Shown: positions 1 to 6,743 of the stretch, one piece after another
How positions within the stretch are numbered: the first letter of the stretch is position 1
How the letters are laid out: each line of letters begins with the position of its first letter
Assembly (NCBI GenBank): GCA_903827345.1
Contig: CAIKID010000261.1
Span: 1-6,804, forward strand
Direction: 5' to 3'
DNA length: 6,804 bases
Source of the DNA: an uncultured Actinomycetes bacterium
Lineage (GTDB): Bacteria > Actinomycetota > Actinomycetes > Nanopelagicales > Nanopelagicaceae
Made by a program: the position numbers and the translations under genes
Notes under the pieces: generated by a model
What the model saw: only the letters and a program-made list of their open reading frames with translations
Database searches by the model: none
Told to the model about the DNA's origin: nothing

Positions 1-568
1 ATCTTCCAAGTTCGACTATGTGGTCAAGGTGCTCTTCTACCCCGAGCAGATCTCCACCGAAGAGTTCTACCCCAGTCGTTGGGTCTTTACCTTTTGGAAG
101 ATCATCCCATTTGCGGCGCACAAAATTTTCGGGAGCCTTACGCTCTTTACCGGAACTTGCGAAACGGTCAGGAAATATCTGATAGAAAACAGAGTGACTG
201 ATCCACTGCGGGAAGCTCGGGCGAGCCAAAATCTTGAAATCATTTGTGCTGGTGACTTCATAATGAAATATGCCCGCAGCGTTAAGCCATGAGTAATTTC
301 CACCCTGGATGAGAAGAAATCGATAAGGCATTACTGGATTCTGTACGGGCACCAAAACGCTCCACCACGTTTCAACTGCATCGGAATGAGCTGCCACCAT
401 TTCGAACAGTCTCGGTTCCCCATCATGATAAACACGAATCATGGCTCGATCTAGCTTCACATCATTTGATACCCGAAAACGGAAGGTGACTTCCTCATTT
501 ATTTCTGGGGCGTTGTGGCTCAGGTAAAGCTCGCTACCATCATGGTGGGCATAAAGTGGACTCGTCAT
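1..568 (-). CDS. GH13 alpha-glycosidase (maltodextrin glucosidase / neopullulanase-like), N-terminal part
   Basis: Seen: an open frame from ATG 568 to the left edge (189 codons, no stop), so the C-terminal part with most of the catalytic barrel is missing. Residues 1-115 look like the beta-rich N-terminal domain of neopullulanase/MalZ-type enzymes, beginning HHDGSELYL. The GH13 barrel then opens with VFYQIFPDRFA (127-137) and FGGDLLGV (170-177). The catalytic Asp/Glu residues lie outside the window. There is no signal peptide, so it is probably cytoplasmic and hydrolyses imported maltodextrins. It follows malG by 50 bases with no terminator seen, so it is probably the fourth gene of the operon. 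Start: ATG 568 is preceded by GAGGA about 11 bases upstream. An in-frame ATG at 586 would add six residues but has no clear ribosome site. Family is secure; the exact substrate (maltose, maltodextrin, cyclodextrin, pullulan) cannot be set from this fragment. Confidence 0.9.
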   Translation of the reverse strand, partial: MTSPLYAHHDGSELYLSHNAPEINEEVTFRFRVSNDVKLDRAMIRVYHDGEPRLFEMVAAHSDAVETWWSVLVPVQNPVMPYRFLLIQGGNYSWLNAAGIFHYEVTSTNDFKILARPSFPQWISHSVFYQIFPDRFASSGKERKAPENFVRRKWDDLPKGKDPTTGVELFGGDLLGVEEHLDHIVELGR

Positions 569-618
569 GGGGCGAACATTCCTCATTTCATCAAAGAGTT
601 AAACAGCGCCTTCGACAC

Positions 619-1497
619 TTAACCTTTAGTCGCACCTTGAGTAAGTCCACCAATAATGAAACGCTGCAATGAAAGGAATAAAATTACTAGTGGGACGGAG
701 GCCATCAAAGCGCCGGCGGCGAATGGACCCCAATTTTGTCCGAACTGTGCACCGACAAAGGAGTTAAGGCCAACTGCCACTGTCCGTTGGTGGACATCGG
801 TTAAGAATAATGAGGCCAAAATAAACTCATTGAAGGTTCCGATAAAGGCGAGAAGCGCGGTGACTGCTAAAACCGGGGCTGCCAATGGAAAGAAGATCAA
901 CCAATAAACCTGGGGAGTTGAAGCGCCATCAATTCGGGCAGCCTCATCGAGTTCAAGTGGAATCGTGTCAATATAGCCGCGCAATAACCAGATGTTTACG
1001 CCCATCGAGCCGCCAAGATAAACAAGAAGCAATCCACCCAAACTTCCCAATCCGATTGGGGGAAAAACGGTATAAACCCGCTCCATCATCACATAAATGG
1101 CTGCAAGGGCAAGGAATGAAGGGAATACTTGAACCAGCAACAAAGCCTGTAATCCAATTTTCCGTCCGCGAAATTTCATACGGCTAAATGCAAAGGCCGA
1201 TGCGCCACCGATAAATACCGCGATAAGTGCATTTGCCGTTGCCAAGATAACTGAGTTTAGGATCCAACGTGGAAATGGGACATGGGGGTCGGTAAAGAGT
1301 TGGTGGTAGTTTGCCCAACTAAATTGCGTCGGAATAAACGAACCCGATGTGAGCACCCCTGTAGGGTTGAAACTCGACTCGATAACGATATATATCGGAA
1401 AAACAATGAAGAGTATGAGCACCCAGATATAAGCATGGCTTAAAAGATGGCCCTTAGAGATCCGACCTTTGCGCTTTTTAACTGCTTGAGTAGCCAT
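619..1497 (-). CDS. malG: Maltose/maltodextrin ABC transporter permease MalG
   Basis: Inner-membrane permease subunit that pairs with MalF to form the maltodextrin channel. The 292-residue protein has a basic N-terminus (KKRKGR) and six hydrophobic segments near residues 22-42, 78-104, 114-138, 150-172, 198-222 and 258-282, the usual MalG topology. The EAA loop that docks on the ATPase is at 185-191 (EAARIDG), followed by the FFPLAAP stretch; both its position and the total length are close to E. coli MalG. Its ATG shares one base with the malF TAA stop (TAATG), with only a weak purine-rich GGTGGGG just before it, so translation is probably coupled to ribosomes finishing malF. That makes the amber codon in malF relevant to MalG output. 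The reading frame itself is intact. The family is secure; transport of maltose-type sugars is inferred from the malE and GH13 neighbours. Confidence 0.93.
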   Translation of the reverse strand: MATQAVKKRKGRISKGHLLSHAYIWVLILFIVFPIYIVIESSFNPTGVLTSGSFIPTQFSWANYHQLFTDPHVPFPRWILNSVILATANALIAVFIGGASAFAFSRMKFRGRKIGLQALLLVQVFPSFLALAAIYVMMERVYTVFPPIGLGSLGGLLLVYLGGSMGVNIWLLRGYIDTIPLELDEAARIDGASTPQVYWLIFFPLAAPVLAVTALLAFIGTFNEFILASLFLTDVHQRTVAVGLNSFVGAQFGQNWGPFAAGALMASVPLVILFLSLQRFIIGGLTQGATKG

Positions 1498-3041
1498 TAC
1501 CCCACCAAATCTAAGACTCTAGAGCGGCGCAGACTCCAAAGGTATAGCGACGCGACTACCAAGAAGATGAGCATTGAAATTGCACTGGCTAATCCATAGT
1601 TCTGACTAGCACCGTTAAACGCGGTCTTGTATGTGTATGTTATCAAAATATCCGTAGCGCCTGCCGTCTGGTTATTAAGTACATCGGTTGGGCCACCGCC
1701 GGTAAGCAGATAAATCAGACTAAAGTTGTTGAAATTGAAGGCAAAGGAAGAGATCAGCAATGGAGCCAAAATTTGCAGAAGCAGAGGGAGTTTAATACGT
1801 CGCAAAATTTGACTCGCGGTGGCTCCATCCATCTCCGCGGCTTCTTCCAGATCGGCTGGAATCGCCTGTAGGGCACCGGTGCTTATGAGGTAAAAATAGG
1901 GCAGCCCGAGCCAGAGATTAACGAGGAGTACCATCATTCGCGCCAACCACGGACTGTTGAAGAAATCTATATGAGTATGAAAGAGGCCGTTGACGGCGCC
2001 AAATTGAGTATTAAACATCCCCTTCCAAATCAGGATACTCATAAAACTAGGAATGGCATACGGCAAGATAACTATCGAACGATAAAAGCGTTTGAAGCGC
2101 AGGTTTTGGTCAAGCGCGATCGCTAGAAGTAGGCCAAAGCCAAACATCAATAAAACAGAGCCAACTGCAAAAGCAAAGGTCCAGATAAAGACGCCAATAA
2201 ACGGTCCACGTACGGTGGGATCGGTCAGTAGATGAGCATAATTCTGAAATTTATTGAAAGTCTTCCAACCCGGATATAGCTTATCTGCGGGATTTTTCAC
2301 ACTTGCAAAATTGCCATTGCCGTTATCTTTATAGATCTTGCCGGAGGCGGTATCTGTTAGAAGCCCGGTTGCCCCATCGAAATGAACTGTCTGCGTTAGA
2401 AGAGCAGCACTCGTTCCGGTCTGCGGTTGAATAAAATTGCCATCAGGCATGGGGAACTTTGCGGAAGTTATAACGCTATCTAAATTAGCCGTTTGATCTG
2501 GGGTATAGGGAATGAAGCCCGCAACACCTACCGCATCTTGTTGGGCATTTACTTTAAACTCCCCGGGGGTAAGAACAACCACAGAGTTTGCATTGGCAAT
2601 ATACTAAATGTGAGTGGCTGGGCTAGTCAAAAGTGCCGTGAACTTTCCCCCATCGGATCCCAAAACCATATCGTAGGTGGTGTTAGCAGCATCGGGGACA
2701 AGTCCATTATTGAGTAGTTGAGTCATCGCATCCGTTTTGCTGACAACATTGCCAGTTTGAAAATTGAAAACTGACATTTCAACGGTGTAGCCGACCGGTA
2801 TTACGACAAAGAGGACTAACAGAACCAACCCTGGATAGAGAAATTTAAAGGGCATGGTGCGTTTGGAGAAGTAGACAATATTCGCCAATATTCCAACTAG
2901 GGCTACGACTAGCTCCAGCATTCCTGAGTGTTTGTGCAGCGCAGCAAGAAACATTGCAAGCAAGAGCGCATCAACCATGCCCATGAAAATAATTTTGAAG
3001 AGTAGAGCGAGAGTCCCGGTGAAGCCAGATAAGCGATTCAC
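1497..3041 (-). pseudogene. malF: Maltose/maltodextrin ABC transporter permease MalF, interrupted by one in-frame TAG
   Basis: Permease partner of MalG. The frame runs from GTG 3041 (strong GGGAGGT site 5 bases upstream) to TAA 1497 without any frameshift, but codon 146 is TAG (2606-2604). Read through, the product would be 514 residues, the same length as E. coli MalF. It has three N-terminal membrane segments (about 10-35, 41-59, 67-90), a large extracytoplasmic P2-like loop (about 92-275), then five more segments with the EAA loop at 400-406 (EAAEMDG). The stop falls in the P2 loop, which in E. coli MalF contacts MalE. Termination would leave a 145-residue fragment without the permease core. 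A GTG at 2582 reopens the frame eight codons later but has no ribosome site, so a functional restart looks unlikely. The rest of the gene shows no decay. It may therefore be a recent nonsense mutation, a base-call error, or, least likely, a read-through site. Confidence 0.85.
2604..2606 (-). other. In-frame amber (TAG) codon inside malF
   Basis: On the minus strand the codons read ACT CAC ATT TAG TAT ATT GCC AAT GCA, with the same frame continuing on both sides for hundreds of codons of clear MalF sequence. A one-base change would turn TAG into a sense codon such as TAT, TAC, CAG, AAG, GAG, TTG, TCG or TGG. malE in this same operon ends with TAG as a normal stop, which argues against general reassignment of TAG. 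Confidence 0.95.
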
Positions 3042-3046
3042 GTAGG

Positions 3047-3053
3047 ACCTCCC
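3047..3053 (-). promoter_or_regulatory. Strong ribosome binding site of malF
   Basis: GGGAGGT on the minus strand, five bases before GTG 3041. It fixes the GTG as the malF start. Confidence 0.75.
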
Positions 3054-3095
3054 AGTGTCTTTGACCGGCGCAAAAGTAGTTTTACGAACTTTATC

Positions 3096-3136
3096 TTAAA
3101 GTAAAACGAGCCGACAGTTTGTCTGCCGGCTCGTTT
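3096..3136 (-). terminator. Hairpin with T-run between malE and malF (attenuator or partial terminator)
   Basis: On the minus strand a 14-bp stem (AAACGAGCCGGCAG with CTGTCGGCTCGTTT, arms 3136-3123 and 3117-3104) closes a 5-base loop and is followed by TTTTACTTT. In the leftward RNA the single non-Watson-Crick position is a G-U pair, so the stem is continuous; in the rightward RNA it would be an A-C mismatch, so the element is oriented with the operon. It lies 15 bases past the malE stop. Likely role: partial termination or protection of the malE 3' end, giving more binding protein than permease, a common arrangement in sugar ABC operons. A second small AT-rich inverted repeat (ACTTTA AGA TAAAGT, 3102-3088) overlaps the T-run. 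The remaining bases of this 109-base gap (to 3042) hold no convincing promoter, only the malF ribosome site. Confidence 0.75.
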
Positions 3137-3150
3137 CAACTAGCTAGCGA

Positions 3151-4392
3151 CTAGAGCGATGCAGCCGCATCGTTGAAGTTTTTCTGCTCGATTGCAGCAG
3201 CAGAATTGAGGCTTGTCACTACATCTAGACCCTTAACGAAGATCGCGGTATAGAGCGCGCCTACTGTGTCGTACCAGTTAGTTCCGCCTACCTTGTCATC
3301 AAGGAGTGCTGAGACCTGAGGTGTTCCAGATTGTGCAGCTGATGCAACACCCAGGGTGATTGGATCTGTAACTTGAGCCACTGCTGGGCCATTTGCTGGT
3401 GGACGTAACGATGCCTTATACATCGCAACTTGACCGGTGGTTGAAGCAAACCAGTTCAGGAGAAGTTGGCGAGCGCCAATTGATACTCCATGTACACCGG
3501 CATATGAACTCAAGAATGCTCCAGAGTAGTTAACCCATTGAGCAGAAGTTCCACCATTTAAGCCAGGGATAGCTGAAAGACCGAAACTTATTCCAGCCTT
3601 TGTGTATCCTCCGTAGTTCCATGTACCTGTGATGGCGAAAGGAATCTTTCCAGTGCTGAATGCGGTATTGCAGCCATCCCATTGGAAGAAACCAGTTGAC
3701 TTGCCTGATGCATCAAGAAGGTACTTCTTAACATTCGCAGCAAATGCAGGAGAGTTTAAAACAACCTTGGTGTAATTAGGCTTGCTCTTGGAGATATCCC
3801 AAGCGCCTCCGCCAAATCCGTTAAGAATAGCTTGTGATCCCCATGTGCCGTCTGCTGCGCAAACGCCGCCAACGAGACCCTTAGCTGACTTATTGGTGTT
3901 ATAGAAGTTGACCATCTGGACCAAACTTGTTGGAGCAGTTGCACCAAAAAGGGTCTTGTTATAAACAAGAGCAGTTGTGTCAATATCAAGAGCGACTCCA
4001 TATTGCTTTCCGCCGTATGACATTGCAGAAATTGCACCCTTAGCGAATGCAGCGTTCACGCCGCCTGGCTGAATTGCTGATAGCTTTCCTGATTTAGCAT
4101 CCAGGACGAATGAAGCTGGACCTGTGATGATATCTGGACCACTCGCAGCAGTTGCCTTAGACCAAGCATCTTGCTCTGCGGTTAGGCCTGAGAAGAATTT
4201 CACTTGAATTGTGTAACCAGGAACGAGGGTCGTGTTGCCGCCGATCAATTTCGTAAGTTGTGGGCCGCGTACATCATCAGCCCAAACAATGATGGTACGT
4301 GTTGCAGCATTTGCACTAGGTACGAGCAAAGCTGAAGCCACGAGTGCTGCGCTGGCGATGACGCCAACGAAACCTAGTTTCTTCTTATTCAT
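3151..4392 (-). CDS. malE: Maltose/maltodextrin-binding protein MalE (solute-binding protein family 1)
   Basis: Extracytoplasmic receptor that delivers maltodextrin to MalFG. The 413-residue protein opens with a Sec signal peptide: KKK at 3-5, a hydrophobic core at about 7-24 and an AxA cleavage site (SANA then ATRT, after about residue 29). There is no lipobox cysteine, unusual for a Gram-positive receptor. Family signatures follow: GLTAEQDAW (69-77), ASGPDIITGPAS (83-94), YGVALDIDTTALVYNKTLF (131-149) and GKIPFAITGTWN (248-259). The only two cysteines are C178 and C241, a possible disulfide. Start: ATG 4392 has GGAGGA four bases upstream. An in-frame ATG at 4404 overlaps that site and is rejected. 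The stop is TAG, with an in-frame TGA four codons later. First gene of the operon, divergent from the LacI-type regulator. The family is secure; sugar specificity rests on similarity to MalE and on the neighbours. Confidence 0.93.
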   Translation of the reverse strand: MNKKKLGFVGVIASAALVASALLVPSANAATRTIIVWADDVRGPQLTKLIGGNTTLVPGYTIQVKFFSGLTAEQDAWSKATAASGPDIITGPASFVLDAKSGKLSAIQPGGVNAAFAKGAISAMSYGGKQYGVALDIDTTALVYNKTLFGATAPTSLVQMVNFYNTNKSAKGLVGGVCAADGTWGSQAILNGFGGGAWDISKSKPNYTKVVLNSPAFAANVKKYLLDASGKSTGFFQWDGCNTAFSTGKIPFAITGTWNYGGYTKAGISFGLSAIPGLNGGTSAQWVNYSGAFLSSYAGVHGVSIGARQLLLNWFASTTGQVAMYKASLRPPANGPAVAQVTDPITLGVASAAQSGTPQVSALLDDKVGGTNWYDTVGALYTAIFVKGLDVVTSLNSAAAIEQKNFNDAAASL

Positions 4393-4396
4393 GCAT

Positions 4397-4402
4397 TCCT
4401 CC
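4397..4402 (-). promoter_or_regulatory. Ribosome binding site of malE
   Basis: GGAGGA on the minus strand, four bases before ATG 4392. It decides the malE start over the upstream in-frame ATG at 4404, which would lie on top of this site. Confidence 0.75.
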
Positions 4403-4438
4403 ATGGATTGTTAACTCGCAAAGTCGCCAATGCGGGTA

Positions 4439-4452
4439 TCGACGCGTGTCGA
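4439..4452 (+). promoter_or_regulatory. Candidate LacI-family operator in the malE/regulator gap
   Basis: TCGACGCGTGTCGA is an inverted repeat with perfect 5-base arms (TCGAC/GTCGA), 12 of 14 positions symmetrical and a central CpG, the form LacI-family proteins usually bind. It lies 13 bases downstream of a plausible malE -10 box, where a bound repressor would block the leftward promoter. Binding by the adjacent regulator is inference; no second copy was found in the gap. Confidence 0.45.
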
Positions 4453-4465
4453 GCAGTGGTGGTAA

Positions 4466-4496
4466 TCTATAGCGAGAACCTGGGAAATAAAAGCAA
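4466..4496 (-). promoter_or_regulatory. Candidate malE operon promoter
   Basis: On the minus strand TATAGA (4471-4466) could be the -10 box, with TTGCTT (4496-4491) as a -35 box at a rather long 19-base spacing. Transcription would start near 4459, just before the candidate operator, giving a leader of about 65 bases. The -10 is reasonable; the -35 is weak. Confidence 0.35.
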
Positions 4497-4509
4497 GCCA
4501 ACCCCCTTA

Positions 4510-4536
4510 ATGGAGATTGTGACTAAAGCGTTATAA
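4510..4536 (+). other. Eight-codon ORF abutting the start of the LacI-type regulator
   Basis: ATG GAG ATT GTG ACT AAA GCG TTA TAA encodes MEIVTKAL, and its TAA is immediately followed by the regulator ATG in the same frame. The ATG has no ribosome site, but the internal GTG at 4519 has GGAG three bases upstream. It may be a translated leader that feeds ribosomes to the regulator, or chance. I cannot show that it is translated. Confidence 0.25.
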
Positions 4537-5556
4537 ATGGTTACCCGTGCAGATGTCGCTAAGAAGGCTGGGGTCTCAGCCAGCACGGTGAGTTATGCCC
4601 TAACAGGCAAGCGGTCTATTAAGCCTGAAACGAGAGAGCGCATCCTGCAGGTTGTCGCAGAGCTCAACTATGTCCCCCATTTTGCAGCAGGGGCTCTAGC
4701 GGGAGGCAAGGCAAAGACCTTGGCCATGTTATTTCCAGGCAAAGCCGCCGGCATATCCCCGGTCGCGCTGCAGTACATCACTGGTGCTGTAAACGCAGCT
4801 AGCGCTCGCGGCTATGCGTTCATTCTTTGGCCCGCTGACAACGCTGATATGAAACAGATTGTTACCTTGGCAAAATCTGGACTGCTAGGTGCAGTTCTGC
4901 TGATGGAGATCCATCTTAAAGACCAACGCGTTGCGTATCTGGTGGAACAGCAAGTACCTCTCACGATGATTGGCAGAACCGCAGATCCTGGAGCTATCAA
5001 CTATGTGGACAGGGATTTTGAAGAGGTGGCCAAACGCGCGATTGATTACTTCCATGAACTAGGGCATACGAACATAGCTTTTCTTACGCAGTTGGGAGAG
5101 AAGAAGGAGAGAGATCCCCGAGGGGTCGATCAGCGCTTTCAATCTGCAATTTTAAGCCATGCAAAACGCCACAAAATGAGGGCGATCGAAATACCGAGCC
5201 GAAACGATCCTGGTTCTGGACACCTCGCCTATCAACTGATGCGGAAAAAATATACACAAGTAACGGGGGTTCTAGCCCTTCCTGATCTTGCAACTATTGG
5301 CTTCATCAATGGCGCGCACGAGGAAGGAATTTCTATTCCGGGCGATCTCTCGGTGATATCGGTAAACACTCCTCGAGCTCAAATAAATATGTCATGGCCC
5401 AGGCTAACGACGATTGATCTACCGGCCTATGAAATGGCGGCATCTGCAATAAATATAACTATTGACGAACTTGAAGGTATCTCCAACCCACATAAACAAG
5501 AGTTGTGGGCTGGCGAACTTTTAATCGGTGATTCAACTGCTCCTCTTAAGGGTTAA
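4537..5556 (+). CDS. LacI-family transcriptional regulator, probable regulator of the maltose operon
   Basis: DNA-binding sugar-responsive regulator of 339 residues, the normal LacI-family length. The N-terminal helix-turn-helix is clear: RADVAKKAGVSASTVSYALT (4-23), then KPETRERI and the hinge region NYVPHFAAGAL (44-54), whose Ala-Leu matches the hinge leucine that wedges into a central CpG. Residues from about 60 on form the periplasmic-binding-protein-like effector domain, ending with IPGDLSVISVN (267-277), RLTTIDLPAYEMA (289-301) and GDSTAP near the C-terminus. The usual FDD after the VSV strand is replaced by VNT. It is divergent from malE, so repression of malEFG relieved by maltose or maltodextrin is the simplest model; this is inference. 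No Shine-Dalgarno precedes ATG 4537 and an in-frame TAA directly abuts it, so the start cannot lie further upstream; initiation may be leaderless or coupled to the short upstream ORF. Confidence 0.9.
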   Translation: MVTRADVAKKAGVSASTVSYALTGKRSIKPETRERILQVVAELNYVPHFAAGALAGGKAKTLAMLFPGKAAGISPVALQYITGAVNAASARGYAFILWPADNADMKQIVTLAKSGLLGAVLLMEIHLKDQRVAYLVEQQVPLTMIGRTADPGAINYVDRDFEEVAKRAIDYFHELGHTNIAFLTQLGEKKERDPRGVDQRFQSAILSHAKRHKMRAIEIPSRNDPGSGHLAYQLMRKKYTQVTGVLALPDLATIGFINGAHEEGISIPGDLSVISVNTPRAQINMSWPRLTTIDLPAYEMAASAINITIDELEGISNPHKQELWAGELLIGDSTAPLKG

Positions 5557-5568
5557 CAGCAAATCTAG

Positions 5569-6684
5569 TTAATTGTGCAGTGCGTGGACTGTCTCGTCCC
5601 AACCCTTTACATCTTTAGGGCTACGTGGACCAGGTCCTACGTAGCGAGCAGATGGACGAATCAATCGGCCAGTGCGCTTCTGCTCCAAAATGTGTGCAGA
5701 CCAACCCGCGGTGCGAGCAGCCGTGAACATTGAGGTAAAGAGTGGAGCTGGAACTTCTGCAAAATCAAGAACGATGGCGGCCCAGAACTCAACGTTTGTT
5801 TCTAACACGCGCTCCGGATGACGCTCGTGCAGTTCAGCCAGCGCAGCTTGCTCGAGAGCGAGCGCAACGTCATAGCGAGGTGCTCCAAGTTCTTTTGCGG
5901 TGCGACGCAGGGTGCGGGCGCGCGGATCTTCGGCGCGGTACACGCGATGGCCAAAGCCCATCAATCGTTCTCCACGATCCATAATTCCTTTTACATAGGC
6001 GCGTGCATCGCCCATCTTTTCCACGCCTTCAATCATGCTCAATACGCGAGCAGGTGCACCACCGTGAAGTGGACCCGACATAGCGCCGATTGCACCCGAT
6101 AGCGAAGCAGCAACATCGGCACCAGTTGACGCAATAACACGTGCGGTAAATGTAGAGGCGTTCATTCCATGTTCTGCCGCTGAAACAAAGTAAGCATCTA
6201 TGGCGCGAACATGGAGCGGATCAGGCTCTCCACGCCAGCGGATCAACATGCGTTCAACAACTGTGTGAGCTTTATCAATTTCTGTTTCAGGAACAGCCGG
6301 ATGAATAACTCCGCGTGCCGACTGCGCAACATAGGAGAGAACCATGACCGATGCGCGAGCAAGATTTGAACGCGCCTCTTCATCTGAAATATCAAGGAGT
6401 GGCTTTAGTCCCCATGCAGGTGCCAGCATTGCAATCGCCGACTGGACATCTACGCGCACATCGCCGGAGTGAACCGGAAGCGGAAAACGTTCAGCATTGG
6501 GTAGACCCGGATTGAATTCATCATCAACCAAGAGGCCCCAAACATTTCCAAAGGTGACGCGACCCACGAGGTCTTCAATATCGACACCGCGATATCGCAG
6601 CGCGCTTCCCTCTTTATCTGGTTCAGCAATCGTCGACTCAAAGGCAATTACACCCTCTAGACCAGGCTTGAAATCATCGCTCAC
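5569..6684 (-). CDS. citA: Citrate synthase, short actinobacterial type (citrate synthase 2)
   Basis: Condenses acetyl-CoA and oxaloacetate to citrate, the entry step of the TCA cycle; cytoplasmic. The 371-residue length is typical of the second actinobacterial citrate synthase (CitA type) and shorter than the roughly 430-residue GltA. Oxaloacetate-binding His172 lies in EHGMNAST. The catalytic triad is His207 (GPLHGGA), His246 (GFGHRVYR) and Asp307 (VLDFAEVP). Substrate-binding arginines are in TAARTAGW (321-328) and RPSARY (343-348). All key residues are present. Start: GTG 6684 has GGAGGG eight bases upstream; a TTG at 6702 would add six residues across that site and is rejected. Convergent with the regulator gene across only 12 bases (5557-5568), where no terminator is visible. 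Not obviously linked in function to the maltose operon. A 2-methylcitrate synthase role cannot be excluded from sequence alone but is less likely. Confidence 0.94.
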   Translation of the reverse strand: MSDDFKPGLEGVIAFESTIAEPDKEGSALRYRGVDIEDLVGRVTFGNVWGLLVDDEFNPGLPNAERFPLPVHSGDVRVDVQSAIAMLAPAWGLKPLLDISDEEARSNLARASVMVLSYVAQSARGVIHPAVPETEIDKAHTVVERMLIRWRGEPDPLHVRAIDAYFVSAAEHGMNASTFTARVIASTGADVAASLSGAIGAMSGPLHGGAPARVLSMIEGVEKMGDARAYVKGIMDRGERLMGFGHRVYRAEDPRARTLRRTAKELGAPRYDVALALEQAALAELHERHPERVLETNVEFWAAIVLDFAEVPAPLFTSMFTAARTAGWSAHILEQKRTGRLIRPSARYVGPGPRSPKDVKGWDETVHALHN

Positions 6685-6692
6685 AGAAAGAT

Positions 6693-6698
6693 CCCTCC
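6693..6698 (-). promoter_or_regulatory. Ribosome binding site of the citrate synthase gene
   Basis: GGAGGG on the minus strand, eight bases before GTG 6684. It favours that GTG over the TTG at 6702. Confidence 0.7.
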
Positions 6699-6714
6699 AC
6701 AATTAGGTACGCCT

Positions 6715-6743
6715 ATTGTCGCCCTAGAAGGTGCACGGTACAA
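6715..6743 (-). promoter_or_regulatory. Candidate citrate synthase promoter
   Basis: On the minus strand TTGTAC (6743-6738), a 17-base spacer and GACAAT (6720-6715) form a fair -35/-10 pair. The start would fall near 6708, giving a leader of about 25 bases that includes the ribosome site. Both boxes are imperfect. Confidence 0.35.

Noticed and set aside
20..292. Rightward open frame over the GH13 region, and other antisense frames across malG, malE and citrate synthase
   Set aside because: They lie opposite clear conserved genes, have no ribosome sites that I can see and match no recognisable protein; they are shadows.
569..586. GH13 start at ATG 586
   Set aside because: In frame, but no ribosome site before it; ATG 568 has GAGGA at a usable distance. 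Not fully excluded.
2582..2606. Two separate adjacent genes, or a frameshift, in malF
   Set aside because: The upstream and downstream parts are in the same frame, separated only by TAG and seven sense codons, and together make one normal-length MalF. The GTG at 2582 has no ribosome site.
2604..2606. TAG as a generally recoded sense codon (for example pyrrolysine)
   Set aside because: malE in the same operon ends at TAG at the normal family length, and nothing in the window suggests recoding machinery.
3139..3156. Cluster of three CTAG tetramers at the malE 3' end as a special site
   Set aside because: CTAG is generally uncommon in bacterial DNA, but this short run spans the stop codon and shows no further repeat structure.
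4393..4404. Longer MalE starting at ATG 4404 (MEEC before MNKKK)
   Set aside because: It would overlap the ribosome site of ATG 4392 and put acidic residues and a cysteine ahead of the basic start of the signal peptide.
4413..4428. ACTCGCAAAGT as a second operator before malE
   Set aside because: Only three of five arm positions pair, so the symmetry is no better than chance in a region of this size.
5541..5575. Bidirectional terminator between the regulator and citrate synthase genes
   Set aside because: Only TTAAC/GTTAA with a 10-base loop is present; the stem is too short and AT-rich to call.
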